DNA of 64,000 bases from Paraburkholderia agricolaris (GCF_009455635.1 NZ_QPER01000001.1:806001-870000); one strand, 5' to 3'; counted from the first letter of the stretch, positions 44,077 to 52,798 are shown. The notes: generated by a model from the sequence alone, not told the origin. A program made the numbers and translations.

Positions 44077-44288
44077 GAGAAAACGGTCAGTCACGGCATA
44101 TGGCGACTAAGTACCCGCCTCTGGAACGCTCCGCGCAAAGGACACCCCGCGCCGCCACCTACCACGGCGCTGGCAAGTCCGGAAACCGAGTTTTCCACGT
44201 TGGAGGAACCGGCTAGGAAAACGGCTAACAAGCCGCTCGCCAGCATCGAGTACGCTGATCTTCCGACTAACGAATATTGGAGAGCGCA

Positions 44289-44489
44289 GTGGATCTCGAT
44301 CAATCCAAGGACGATGAGGGCGAGCGCGAATATCTGAAGGGGCTTCGCGCGACCTTCAAGGACGAAATTGTAGTGTTGAAGCTGGCAGGCCCGATGGGTA
44401 TGCAATATTGGGAGTCGAGGGTCGTGCGCCACCGGCTCGCTGACGCATCGGACGACGAACTGTTGATGCTGTATCCGATGCCCAAATAG
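44289..44489 (+). CDS. Small acidic hypothetical protein
   Basis: 66-aa polar protein (DLDQSKDDEGEREYLKGLRATFKD..., ending LLMLYPMPK) of unknown function. GTG at 44289 with GGAG 6 nt upstream is the likely start. It lies alone between the left repeats and the serine recombinase. Confidence 0.5.
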   Translation: MDLDQSKDDEGEREYLKGLRATFKDEIVVLKLAGPMGMQYWESRVVRHRLADASDDELLMLYPMPK

Positions 44490-44527
44490 CGCGGTGCGCT
44501 GACTCCGCAACCTCTCGCTGAGTTGAA

Positions 44528-44552
44528 CGAAAACGGGCTTCGCGGCCCGTCG
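44528..44552 (-). terminator. Terminator of the serine recombinase gene
   Basis: ACGGGC (44533-44538) pairs with GCCCGT (44545-44550); on the minus strand it is followed by TTTTCG. It lies just beyond the recombinase stop codon. Confidence 0.65.
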
Positions 44553-44576
44553 AAGGCTAGTTTGGATGACGAGGCT

Positions 44577-45158
44577 TTAGGCGGCGTTGCGCAGCGCCTT
44601 GAGGATGGTCGGGTGAGAAACGCCATATTCGACCGCCAAACCCCGCGCCGTCGCGCCGCCAGTTGTTATCCGCTTCCGTATCTCCGCCTTCTGTTCGTCG
44701 GTCAGGCTCGCCTTGCGGCCGAGCTTCCGGCCTTCCTCTTTCGCCCGCGCGAGGCCCGCGTGTGTGCGCTCAATCAGTATGTCACGCTCGAACTGTGCGA
44801 CGGCCGCCAGTACGGTCATATGCAGCCGTCCGCTCGCGCTGGTGAGGTCAACGCCCTTGAGGGCGAGGCAATGAACATGCACGCCAATTGCTGCCAGCAT
44901 TTCGACGGTGACCAGCACGTCCGTGGTATTGCGCCCCAGACGGTCGAGCTTCGTCACGACAAGCGTGTCACCTTCGTCCAGCTTGTCGAGCAGTTTGGAA
45001 AAGCCGGGGCGCTCCGCTGCTGGAACGCTGCCCGATACTGTTTCCGTGATCGTGTGGCGAGGTTGCACCGTGAAACCGGCCGCGCGCACTTCGAGCAGTT
45101 GGTTATCGGTGGTCTGCTCGGCGGTCGATACGCGGGCGTAGAGGAAGGTGCGGGCCAT
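44577..45158 (-). CDS. Serine recombinase (resolvase/invertase family)
   Basis: 193-aa small serine recombinase. Catalytic Ser11 is in LYARVSTAEQ, with KLDRLGRNTTDVL and the helix QFERDILIERTHAGL following. A C-terminal helix-turn-helix (ATARGLAVEYGVSHPTILKALR pattern) binds DNA. It likely resolves dimers of the replicating element or inverts a segment. Four copies of a GGTAATCAAT motif just upstream (45168-45230) look like its binding site and would also autoregulate it. It is separate from the integrase, which uses tyrosine chemistry. Confidence 0.92.
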   Translation of the reverse strand: MARTFLYARVSTAEQTTDNQLLEVRAAGFTVQPRHTITETVSGSVPAAERPGFSKLLDKLDEGDTLVVTKLDRLGRNTTDVLVTVEMLAAIGVHVHCLALKGVDLTSASGRLHMTVLAAVAQFERDILIERTHAGLARAKEEGRKLGRKASLTDEQKAEIRKRITTGGATARGLAVEYGVSHPTILKALRNAA

Positions 45159-45167
45159 GTCGTTTCT

Positions 45168-45230
45168 TGGTAATCAATCGTGGTAATTATCATAGATGGT
45201 AATCAATGTGTTTACAAGGGATTGATTACC
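45168..45230. promoter_or_regulatory. Res-like site: GGTAATCAAT repeats
   Basis: TGGTAATCAAT at 45168-45178 and 45197-45207, a variant TGGTAATTATCA at 45181-45192, and the inverted ATTGATTACC at 45221-45230. They sit directly before the recombinase start codon, where resolvases keep their res sites and promoter. Confidence 0.7.
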
Positions 45231-45336
45231 GATTTAGATGCCCGAGAGTTTGCGGTAGATAAACGCTCGTTTGTTTACCGCTATCCGCGTCCTGCACGGT
45301 ATATTCATGCGCGCTGAAATAACCGGGAGTAATCCA

Positions 45337-45648
45337 ATGAGTTCGCACAGAAGCGAAGCGGAGCTGCGACTTAGCACGACGCACACTCTGGAGTTTGATG
45401 TATATCGGACGCCTTTCTGGCTACCTAACGATAGACCGCAATCGAAATCAAGGAGCGTTGCGCTAGTTTGTGGCGAGTGCGTCAGCACAGACCGGCTTGA
45501 AATCAAACTCGATTACATCGAGTCATCGGGAGGCCTCCCGGGCGACCAAATCGTTGCGGATTCGTACGAGTGTCCGCGCTGCGGTGTTCGGCTTGTTCTC
45601 GCGAGCGCAAAGGCGTCGAGCCGCGTTGTCAAAAAGGGAGCGGTTTAG
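45337..45648 (+). CDS. Small zinc-ribbon hypothetical protein
   Basis: 103-aa protein with two Cys pairs, CGECVS in the middle and YECPRCGVRL near the C-terminus, which can form a zinc ribbon. GGGAG about 9 nt before the ATG at 45337 supports the start. No family recognised; it may bind nucleic acid. It is divergent from the recombinase gene and shares the region of its res-like site. Confidence 0.6.
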   Translation: MSSHRSEAELRLSTTHTLEFDVYRTPFWLPNDRPQSKSRSVALVCGECVSTDRLEIKLDYIESSGGLPGDQIVADSYECPRCGVRLVLASAKASSRVVKKGAV

Positions 45649-45797
45649 GGCTCCGTTCCAATGTCTGGCCGTGGCGGGCCTGTTCGGCACATCACGGGAT
45701 AGAATGGGAACCGCGAGGCATAGGGCGGCTACCTGAAAACCGGACACCTTCCCCGGCTGGCCTCCCCCCATCAGAAGGCGCATCAGAAGGATGCACT

Positions 45798-46463
45798 ATG
45801 AGCAAAGGTCCAGTTCGTGAGCTGTCAGACTATGAAATTCTGGCTTCGGCCGACGCGTTCGGTGAAGCGTTGAAATCGTCCATTCTCGGAAGCTCCGGCG
45901 ATTGGGAATCGCTCGTTGTCGGAAATGCCAACTCGGTTTTTGAACATGAGCGACGGGCTCTACTCGCGGCATCCGAGACCATGATTGAACGGTTTCTAAA
46001 CGACACAAAATACGTGCGTGAATGGCTTGCAAAGCCGGAAGTGAAGCGCGCGATTGCCGAGCTCGAAAAGCTTGGCCTGATGGAAGAAGAGGATAGCCGG
46101 TTCGTCTCGCTTGCCGTCAAGCTGGTGACGCTGTCCCGGAACGGCGATGTCGAGTCACGACAGGCGTTCCGGCAAATCTGGAATGACGAACGGTGCGATG
46201 CCAACATGGCGCTTATGCTGTGTGCGCTGGCAAAGAACAAGCCGAGCGGCCTCGTTCATCAGGACGACGCTGAAGATTTCCGGAAATGGGCAAAGGACAA
46301 CAGCATCACCGTGTCGAACTTCCCCGAATTAAAAGCCCAGGTCCTCGCCGATGAACACATTGCCTGGATAGCGGACAAGTACCGGCCAGAGACATTGCGG
46401 CGCTGGTACGACGAGGCACGGCCGAGGATGTTGAGGCCCGGCCGCCCGCCAAAGAAAAAATAG
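45798..46463 (+). CDS. Hypothetical protein, 221 aa (element cargo)
   Basis: Unrecognised soluble protein. It is helical and charged, with a conserved-looking core EWLAKPEVKRAIAELEKLGLM and ending in a basic Pro-rich tail (RMLRPGRPPKKK). The ATG at 45798 is the likely start; the frame is open upstream without a better site. Its AT-richer codon use and its place between the recombinase region and alpA suggest accessory cargo. No toxin, nuclease or membrane motif is visible. Confidence 0.65.
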   Translation: MSKGPVRELSDYEILASADAFGEALKSSILGSSGDWESLVVGNANSVFEHERRALLAASETMIERFLNDTKYVREWLAKPEVKRAIAELEKLGLMEEEDSRFVSLAVKLVTLSRNGDVESRQAFRQIWNDERCDANMALMLCALAKNKPSGLVHQDDAEDFRKWAKDNSITVSNFPELKAQVLADEHIAWIADKYRPETLRRWYDEARPRMLRPGRPPKKK

Positions 46464-46592
46464 TCGCCATTGGTTGAAAATCAATTTCAACGGTTCGCGT
46501 GAATTTTAATTTCCCACTGAATTTCAAATAATCCACCTCATACCGCTATGGCGGGTCTCCCATAAGCCTTGCGGGAATTCATGAGGTGATTC

Positions 46593-46811
46593 ATGTCACA
46601 AACCACATTCCCGGCCGCACCCGCTAGCGGCCAGCTTTATCGCCTGCCTGCCGTCATGGCAAAAACGGGCCTGTCCAAATCTGAAATCTATCGACGGCTA
46701 AAAAACGGTACGTTCCCCGTTCCAGTCGAGTTGGGCCTACGCGCTCGCGCATGGCGTGACGAAGATTTGCAAGCATGGTTCCAAACTCTGGTGAAGCGGG
46801 GGCAACAATGA
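46593..46811 (+). CDS. AlpA-family transcriptional regulator
   Basis: 72-aa MerR-like winged-helix protein. RLPAVMAKTGLSKSEIYRRLKNGTFPVPVELG is the AlpA pattern (quoted in part), with ARAWRDEDLQAW as the closing helix. In P4-like elements AlpA-type proteins control excision and late functions. The ATG of the next gene overlaps its stop (46808-46811). Confidence 0.92.
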   Translation: MSQTTFPAAPASGQLYRLPAVMAKTGLSKSEIYRRLKNGTFPVPVELGLRARAWRDEDLQAWFQTLVKRGQQ

Positions 46812-47128
46812 GCGCTCCCGCATCCGAAACCCGTCAGGACGCGAAAGCGCGGATTGTCGCGAAGAGAAAAGCGGACAGGGAAAATACGCTCGCTATCCGC
46901 GTCGCCGAAGCGGCCCTGTACGCTTCCCAGCTTAACGAACTACGCGACAGGTATTGCTCCGCATTCGGGCAGTGTATGGACCGCGAGCGTACAGCGGCTG
47001 CACGAAACATGTTCGTTGTGGCCGGAATATTCGAGCGCGACGCCCGCCATTTTCCGAGGCGCGTAACAAAGGCTATTGAACTGATGAAGCTTGCTGTTTT
47101 CCTGCTGGAAAGCAAGGTGGCGTCATGA
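46808..47128 (+). CDS. Hypothetical protein, alpA operon
   Basis: 106-aa helical protein, Ala/Arg-rich at the start (SAPASETRQDAKARIVAKRKAD), with a central Cys pair and a C-terminal helix ELMKLAVFLLES. It starts in an ATGA overlap with alpA and ends in an ATGA overlap with the rha-like gene, so the three are translated together. Family unknown. Confidence 0.68.
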   Translation: MSAPASETRQDAKARIVAKRKADRENTLAIRVAEAALYASQLNELRDRYCSAFGQCMDRERTAAARNMFVVAGIFERDARHFPRRVTKAIELMKLAVFLLESKVAS

Positions 47129-47850
47129 GACAGGGCCAGTTGAGCAAGCACGAATCGCAATCAGTGTCGCTGCAATTGCCATTGGTCGATGTGAATGCTA
47201 ACGCGGGAGCGCTTGTGCATCTGCATCGGGGCGTGGCGGTAACAGACTCGCTGACCATTGCGCGTGAATTCGGACGCCAGCATAAAGACGTGTTGCGTAC
47301 GCTGGATGGTCTCATTGCTGACGCAACGATAGATCGGCGCAATTTTGCGCTGACCTCCTACACGGACGAAATGAACCGGCAACAACGCGCAATCGAACTT
47401 GATGAACGCGCGGCGTTGATCGCAATGCCTTTTGTTGGCGGCCGTAATTCCCGTGTCGGACAAGCACGTCTGGTCGATGCCTTTCTCGCACTGCGCGAGC
47501 GGACGGCTCTGCCTGATGCCGCTGACTGGCTGGAATCACGCCGACAGACCCGCGCCAGCTTTCGCATGATGGCATCCGCTCTGGAACTGACGCGCGCCGA
47601 CGCGGGCAAGCTCACGAAACCGCACCACTACGCGAACGAAGCCCGGTTGCTGAACAGCGTCATTACCGGCCAGTACGGCCCGCTTGAACGCGACGCGCTG
47701 TCACTTTCCGATCTGGGGTTGCTGGAAGAACTGGAAGCCCGCAATGCGATCCTGATTGCGCGCGGGAGGGCATATGACGAACGGAAGGCCGTGTTGTTGC
47801 AGATTGCGGCGGTTTTTCGTTCGGCGCTCTGCGTCGGCGGTATGCAGTGA
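47125..47850 (+). CDS. Rha-family phage regulatory protein
   Basis: 241-aa protein. The N-terminal 100 residues match the Rha domain: VTDSLTIAREFGRQHKDVLRTLDGL, then FALTSYTDEMNRQQRAIELDERAALIAM (split here). Rha proteins of lambdoid phages interfere with growth in hosts lacking integration host factor, and Rha domains are common in prophage regulators. The C-terminal half is helical and Ala/Leu-rich. It starts in a 4-bp overlap with the gene before. Confidence 0.82.
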   Translation: MRQGQLSKHESQSVSLQLPLVDVNANAGALVHLHRGVAVTDSLTIAREFGRQHKDVLRTLDGLIADATIDRRNFALTSYTDEMNRQQRAIELDERAALIAMPFVGGRNSRVGQARLVDAFLALRERTALPDAADWLESRRQTRASFRMMASALELTRADAGKLTKPHHYANEARLLNSVITGQYGPLERDALSLSDLGLLEELEARNAILIARGRAYDERKAVLLQIAAVFRSALCVGGMQ

Positions 47851-47975
47851 CGGCCGCCCAATCCCGGTTTGCCTGTGCCGCGCCGCCGCTTGCGCGGATC
47901 GGCGGCGCGCAGTATGCTGGGCGCGTCGCTGAAACAGCAGCGGCCGGGCTTGGAACCCCGACTAATGTAAGCGCA

Positions 47976-47999
47976 CGGCCGCGCAGAGCGGCTTTTTTG
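47976..47999 (+). terminator. Terminator after the alpA-rha operon
   Basis: GCCGC (47978-47982) pairs with GCGGC (47988-47992) around a 5-nt loop and is followed by TTTTTT. Confidence 0.75.
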
Positions 48000-48069
48000 T
48001 GCGTGTCGCCTTCGCGCGTCGCTTTCAATGGGCGGGCCTTGGTAGGGACGGCTTCGGCCGTGCCGGGTG

Positions 48070-48154
48070 CTTACGTTACCGGTGTTCCAACCCTGTCAAT
48101 GTGCCCGTCCACCCCGTTTGGAACCGGGGGGCGGGTCTTAACCGCTAACGTAAG
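48070..48154 (+). promoter_or_regulatory. Nested inverted repeats before the small-gene chain
   Basis: An outer perfect 9-bp pair, CTTACGTTA (48070-48078) and TAACGTAAG (48146-48154), encloses an inner pair GTTCCAA (48084-48090) and TTGGAAC (48118-48124). It starts after the terminator at 47999 and ends 10 bp before the next ATG, so it would form the leader of the transcript. It could be a regulator site or an RNA switch. Nothing else is seen in 47851-48164. Confidence 0.5.
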
Positions 48155-48164
48155 AGGCCGCACC

Positions 48165-48335
48165 ATGCGCCATATTCCCGCTCGTCCTGAGCAAATTCAA
48201 TCCGCTATCGAAATCATCCGCGCCGCCCTTCGCGCCGCTGCACTCGCACCGGACGACGCTGCCGCGCTCGATGCGACCGGCGACGCGTTGCGCCGTCTGT
48301 TCGAGCTGGCCCGCGTGGAGGTGCGTCATGGCTGA
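48165..48335 (+). CDS. Small protein, 56 aa (paralogue of 48558-48698)
   Basis: Ala-rich helical peptide with IIRAALRAAALAP ... ALDATGDALRRLFELARVEVRHG. Its second half repeats, with changes, in the product at 48558. AGAGG precedes the ATG at 48165. Its last codons overlap the ATG of the next gene (48328), so translation is coupled. Function unknown. Confidence 0.6.
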   Translation: MRHIPARPEQIQSAIEIIRAALRAAALAPDDAAALDATGDALRRLFELARVEVRHG

Positions 48336-48561
48336 AATTCTGAACGCAGACCGCGAGCAATCCCGTACAGACGCCTTCGACATTGCCGTGATTCGCGTCG
48401 ATCAGTTGCAGGCGCTGGCTTCGCTGTTGAGCTTGGAAGAGGTTGCAAGCGAATTCGCTGGCCTTGAAGTTTCCGGCCAAGTAGCGATTTTCGGGCTATT
48501 TGAGGATGCACTCTCAGATGTGCGTTTGGCTCTGGAGCGAACAACGGAGGCACACGCATGA
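48328..48561 (+). CDS. Small hypothetical protein, 77 aa
   Basis: Acidic helical protein (RVDQLQALASLLSLEEVASE). It starts inside the end of the upstream gene (8-bp overlap) and ends in a 4-bp overlap with the next. Unknown function; the tight coupling suggests the small proteins act together. Confidence 0.6.
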   Translation: MAEILNADREQSRTDAFDIAVIRVDQLQALASLLSLEEVASEFAGLEVSGQVAIFGLFEDALSDVRLALERTTEAHA

Positions 48562-48698
48562 ATGCATCTCTCAAAATTATCTGTGCCGCTCTACGCGATG
48601 CCGCGACAGCGCCGACCCTCTTTGATGCACTCGACGCAACCGGCGACGCACCGCGCTGTCCGGCAGAACTGGCCCGCATGGAGGTTCGTCATGGCTAA
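48558..48698 (+). CDS. Small protein, 46 aa (paralogue of 48165-48335)
   Basis: Starts in an ATGA overlap at 48558. The sequence IICAALRDAATAP ... ALDATGDAP...ELARMEVRHG* mirrors the 56-aa product upstream, including the identical VRHG end. This shows a local gene duplication. It also overlaps the next gene's ATG (48691) by 8 bp, the same arrangement as the first copy with its neighbour. Confidence 0.6.
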   Translation: MNASLKIICAALRDAATAPTLFDALDATGDAPRCPAELARMEVRHG

Positions 48699-49008
48699 CG
48701 CACTCTTACGACCCACGAGCATCAACTGGGTGTCCCTACGCGGTATTCAGTTGGAGTATGACGCGGTGGACGAACAGACCCTTATCGGCGCCGGCCTGAT
48801 TGAACCGGAACACATGCCGGGTGCGGCTTGCCGCAGTTACGTCAGGCGCGATCACATCTTCGTTAGTCGTCGGAAGGACGGCAGGGTGAACGCCCGTCTA
48901 GACGCGGACTATGTGCTGTCCCGCGACGGCAGCTTTAAACGATTCCTTGGCGCTCTCATGGCCGATACAAGGCTATCGCTTGTGCAGGGGGAAATTTCAA
49001 ACGACTAA
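48691..49008 (+). CDS. Hypothetical protein, 105 aa
   Basis: Unrecognised protein that begins MANALLRPTSINWVSLRGIQ and contains a basic segment SYVRRDHIFVSRRKDGR. Starts at ATGGCTAA overlapping the stop of the 46-aa gene. Predicted mixed alpha/beta. No motif seen. Confidence 0.6.
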   Translation: MANALLRPTSINWVSLRGIQLEYDAVDEQTLIGAGLIEPEHMPGAACRSYVRRDHIFVSRRKDGRVNARLDADYVLSRDGSFKRFLGALMADTRLSLVQGEISND

Positions 49009-49090
49009 CCTGATAGACCGGTAGACCGAATCCCCGCATTCCATGCTGATTTTCTGTGGGCGGTGCATGCCGCCCGCTAAGGAGTACTAC

Positions 49091-49420
49091 ATGCAAAACT
49101 ATACCTGCATTATTCACTTCCCTGGCGACGACGCGCCGCCCTTCGAAACGCGCGTCGCCGTGGTTCATGAGGTTGCCGTCACGGCAGGCGCACTGGCTGC
49201 CGATGCCGTTATCGATACGCTGGATAAAACAGATATGGCGGCGGAGATGCAACACGCCGTCAGCTTGTTTATGGGGACGTGCGTTCGAGATTTTGAGCCG
49301 TCCGGGCGACCCGGCCGGATCGTCGCGCTATTCGACATACAGTCCGCATTCCTTGCCGGGTTCGTCGGGCGGGTGCAGCAAGTCATGATGCATGCCGGGA
49401 TCGGCGTCACGCGGCATTGA
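49091..49420 (+). CDS. Hypothetical protein, 109 aa
   Basis: Unrecognised protein beginning MQNYTCIIHFPGDDAPPFE. AAGGAG precedes the ATG at 49091, a strong site. It lies 9 bp before the primase-helicase GTG and is probably transcribed with it. Confidence 0.62.
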   Translation: MQNYTCIIHFPGDDAPPFETRVAVVHEVAVTAGALAADAVIDTLDKTDMAAEMQHAVSLFMGTCVRDFEPSGRPGRIVALFDIQSAFLAGFVGRVQQVMMHAGIGVTRH

Positions 49421-49429
49421 GGGTGCGCC

Positions 49430-52309
49430 GTGGCCGATAGTCTGCATGATGAACTCGAACGCGCACGCATCGCATTGGGCTATATCCCGCCTGATGATCG
49501 CGAGACATGGCGCAAGGTGGGAATGGCGCTTAAGGCCGAATTTGGCGAGGAAGGGTTTGCTCTCTGGAGCGAATGGAGTCAGGGTGCGTCGAACTACAAC
49601 ACCAGGGATGCGCGCGACGCATGGAAATCGTTCAAGGGCGGCCGGATTACGATCAATACGCTTTTCCATATCGCGAAGGGACACGGTTTCGACCCGCGCG
49701 CATGTAAGGCAAAGCCGGTTGACCCCGCAGAGCGCAAGCGCCGCGATATAGAGCGCGCGAATCGTAAAGCGGTCGAGCTGGCAGAGGAAACCGCGCGGCA
49801 CAAAGCCGCGGCCATGGAGGCGGCGCGGATATGGGACGCGGCCGGTGCGGCTCCGGTCGATCATCCCTACCTTGTGCGTAAGTTGATCCAGCCGGGGGAG
49901 CTGCGCCTGTATCGTGGGCCGCTACGTTTCGGCACAACCGCGTGCGACGGCGCGTTGATCGTTCCGGTGTGCGACGCTGCGGGGAAGCTCTGGACGCTCG
50001 AATTCATCCTCGAAGATGGACAGAAACGCTACCTGAAAGACGGCCAGAAGGCGGGACACTTCGCTATCGTCGGCGGCCCGGTGGGCGAGACGTTGCTGAT
50101 TGCGGAGGGCTATGCGACCGCCAGTACGCTCGCCGACGCTACGGGGTTGCCGTGTGCGGTGGCATTCGACGTGGGGAACCTGCTGGCGGTTGCCAGGGGG
50201 TTGCGCGACCGGCATCGTGACGCGCGCATTGTCCTGTGTGCCGATGACGACTACCGCACAAAGGGCAATCCGGGCGTGACGACCGCGAAGGCGGCGGCCG
50301 CCGCTGTTAGCGGCGCGGTGGCCGTGCCTGACTTTGGCGACAAGCGCCCCGTCTCTGGAACGGACTTCAATGATCTGGCCGCGCATCGGAGTGTGCAAGT
50401 GGTAGCCGCCGTCGTGCGTTCTGCGATGGATACAGGCAGTGCGGACGGTGCGGGCAATGCCAAGACGCCCACGGCGGCGACGAAGCCCGCCAAGGCCCGG
50501 AAAACGGCTCGGGCGCTCGATGGGAAATCACGCTTCGAGGTGGACGATACCGGCGTCTGGTATCACGGCTTCAACGGTCAGGGCGAGGCGTTGCCGCCGC
50601 ATTGGATCAGCACGCGCGTGGACGTGACCGCAGAGACGCGCAACGAAGCCAATAGCGAATGGGGCTACCTACTCGACTTTACAGATCGCGACGGCGTGAC
50701 GAAGCGATGGGCCGCGCCCGCTGCACTGTTCGCGGGTGACGGGACCGAATTGCGGCGCGAGCTGCTGGCAATGGGCGTCAAGATCGGCCATACCCAGACC
50801 GCCCGTCAGCAAATCGCGAACTACATTCAAATGTCGCGGCCGGATGCGCGCTACCGCTGCGTGCCGCGCATCGGCTGGCATCAGGGCGCGTTCGTGTTGC
50901 CGGATCGCGTGATAGGCGAAGGCCGCGAGCCGATGATTTACCAGTCGGATGCGCCGATACAAAGTCAGTTTCGCGAGAACGGCACGCTGGCCGAATGGCG
51001 GCGCGAGGTGGCCGCGTATTGCGTTGGCAATAGCCGCCTGCTGTTCTGTGTGTCCGTCGCGCTGGCGGGGCCGCTATTGCACTTTGCGGGGCTGCAATCG
51101 GGCGGGTTTCACCTGCTCGGTTCCACCTCCGAGGGCAAGTCAACGGGCGGTGCGGTGGCCGCGTCGGTGTACGGCTCGAAAGACTACGTGCGCGGCTGGC
51201 GGGCGACCGATAACGCGCTGGAGGCGGTAGCCGCGCAACACGCGGACGCGGTGCTGATACTCGACGAAATTGGGCAGGTCGAGCCGCGCATCGTGGGCGA
51301 CGTGGTTTATATGCTGGCGAACGAAGCGGGCAAGTCGCGCGGTGCGCGTGCTGGCGGCGCGAAGCCGGTTTTGAGCTGGCGGCTGCTGTTCCTCTCGAAC
51401 GGTGAGAAAAGCATTGACGCACTAATGGCTGAGGGCGGGCGACCGATGAAGGGCGGCATTGAAGCACGATTGCCCGCCATACCCGCCGATGCGGGCAGGG
51501 GAATGGGCGCGATTGAGGCGCTACACGGCTTCGATTCGTCACGCGCCCTTGTGGAGCATCTGAAACACGCCGCCGGCCGGTTCTACGGCACGGCAGGACC
51601 GGCCATGATTCAGTGCGCTTCGGAGCTTGCGGACGATCTGCCCGATGTGTTGCGCGCGGCTGTATCGGCGCTGGTGGACGAATGGGTGCCACGCGATGCT
51701 AACGCGGCCGTTGCGCGCGTGGCTGAACGGTTCGCGTTGGTTGGTGCAGCGGGAGAACTGGCGGCAGCAAACGGCATTACCGGATGGCCAAAGGGTGAGG
51801 CAGAAGCGGCGGCGCGGGCGTGTCTTGATGCGTGGATCAATGCGCGGGGCGGCACGGGCAGCGCCGACCATGCGGCAATGCTGCGTCAGGTGGCTTTGTT
51901 CTTTCAGGCGCACGGCGCGGCCCGGTTCGAATGGCTCCACCGGATGCAGGACGATCATCGCGCCAACGTCATGCACCGGGCCGGGTTCAAGAAGTTGATG
52001 AGGCACGGCGCGGACGGCACTACGGCGGTGGAGACGAATGAAGCGTGGGTCGCGGAATATGGCACTGGCAAGGAGATGAGCGTTGCGGATGCCAACGATA
52101 GCGAAACGGAGTACTGGGTGTTGACCGAGGTTTTCCGCAATGAGGTTTGCAAGGGCTTTGACTACAAGCTGATTGAGCGGTTGCTGCTGGAGCGCGAAGT
52201 CTTGAGGCCGCGAGCGGACGGCCATGCAACGCGCCGTGAGCGCGTGCCGACAATCGGGCATGTTCAGGTGTACCGCGTTATGCCGTCGATTCATTCACTC
52301 GCAGCTTGA
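49430..52309 (+). CDS. PriCT-Toprim-DUF927 primase-helicase
   Basis: 959-aa replication protein, functionally like P4 alpha. Residues 1-80 form a PriCT-type domain (DDRETWRKVGMALKAEF ... LWSEWS). A Toprim domain follows with AEGYATAST (catalytic Glu, near 225) and LCADDD (near 270). The DUF927 helicase half has Walker A GSTSEGKSTG (near 565) and Walker B VLILDEIGQ (near 607). It would prime and unwind the element's DNA. GTG at 49430 with GAGGG upstream is the start. Clusters of TGTCTCCA just downstream and at the far end are candidate binding sites. Confidence 0.9.
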   Translation: MADSLHDELERARIALGYIPPDDRETWRKVGMALKAEFGEEGFALWSEWSQGASNYNTRDARDAWKSFKGGRITINTLFHIAKGHGFDPRACKAKPVDPAERKRRDIERANRKAVELAEETARHKAAAMEAARIWDAAGAAPVDHPYLVRKLIQPGELRLYRGPLRFGTTACDGALIVPVCDAAGKLWTLEFILEDGQKRYLKDGQKAGHFAIVGGPVGETLLIAEGYATASTLADATGLPCAVAFDVGNLLAVARGLRDRHRDARIVLCADDDYRTKGNPGVTTAKAAAAAVSGAVAVPDFGDKRPVSGTDFNDLAAHRSVQVVAAVVRSAMDTGSADGAGNAKTPTAATKPAKARKTARALDGKSRFEVDDTGVWYHGFNGQGEALPPHWISTRVDVTAETRNEANSEWGYLLDFTDRDGVTKRWAAPAALFAGDGTELRRELLAMGVKIGHTQTARQQIANYIQMSRPDARYRCVPRIGWHQGAFVLPDRVIGEGREPMIYQSDAPIQSQFRENGTLAEWRREVAAYCVGNSRLLFCVSVALAGPLLHFAGLQSGGFHLLGSTSEGKSTGGAVAASVYGSKDYVRGWRATDNALEAVAAQHADAVLILDEIGQVEPRIVGDVVYMLANEAGKSRGARAGGAKPVLSWRLLFLSNGEKSIDALMAEGGRPMKGGIEARLPAIPADAGRGMGAIEALHGFDSSRALVEHLKHAAGRFYGTAGPAMIQCASELADDLPDVLRAAVSALVDEWVPRDANAAVARVAERFALVGAAGELAAANGITGWPKGEAEAAARACLDAWINARGGTGSADHAAMLRQVALFFQAHGAARFEWLHRMQDDHRANVMHRAGFKKLMRHGADGTTAVETNEAWVAEYGTGKEMSVADANDSETEYWVLTEVFRNEVCKGFDYKLIERLLLEREVLRPRADGHATRRERVPTIGHVQVYRVMPSIHSLAA

Positions 52310-52446
52310 TTGCGTGACCCGCGCCGGGAGGGCGGCGGCGCGGCGGTGTACTTCGCGCGCAAACTAGGTTTCAACTGCGTTCCAGCATCGGAATGGGTCG
52401 GTTCGCCTTGGTGATTAAGTCGATATCGGTAACAATGCAAGCGCAT

Positions 52447-52558
52447 TGTCTCCATGTCTCCAGACACAAGGCGGCTGTCTCCAACCGTCTAGGAGACCCT
52501 GAAAGCCTTGTCCAGTATGGGTTGCGGCCAGAACCGTGGCGTTGTCTCCATGTCTCCA
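52447..52558. repeat. TGTCTCCA repeat cluster, right
   Basis: Exact octamers at 52447, 52455 (abutting), 52476, 52543 and 52551 (abutting), plus an inverted near-copy at 52650. Together with the left cluster, nine exact copies fall within the element's two ends. The layout resembles the two-site (ori and crr) arrangement of P4. Confidence 0.72.
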
Positions 52559-52798
52559 GCCGATTCGAGGCGAGGTCAAGATCGAGCACGGCGTGCCATC
52601 TTACGGTGCCTTGAATACAGGCAGCCTTGTGTGGCAAAGGGTTGACGGCTGGAGACCGTCGAAAGTGTCGTCTTTCATGGCGGGGGGTAGGGGCGCTTTA
52701 CCGGGGGTAGACGTTCCCGGCTGGCGGTTGATCCTTGCGGTATCTGCAACAGCGCTCCCTCTGTCCAGGCGTCCAAGGTACTCCCGGCATCATTCCCA

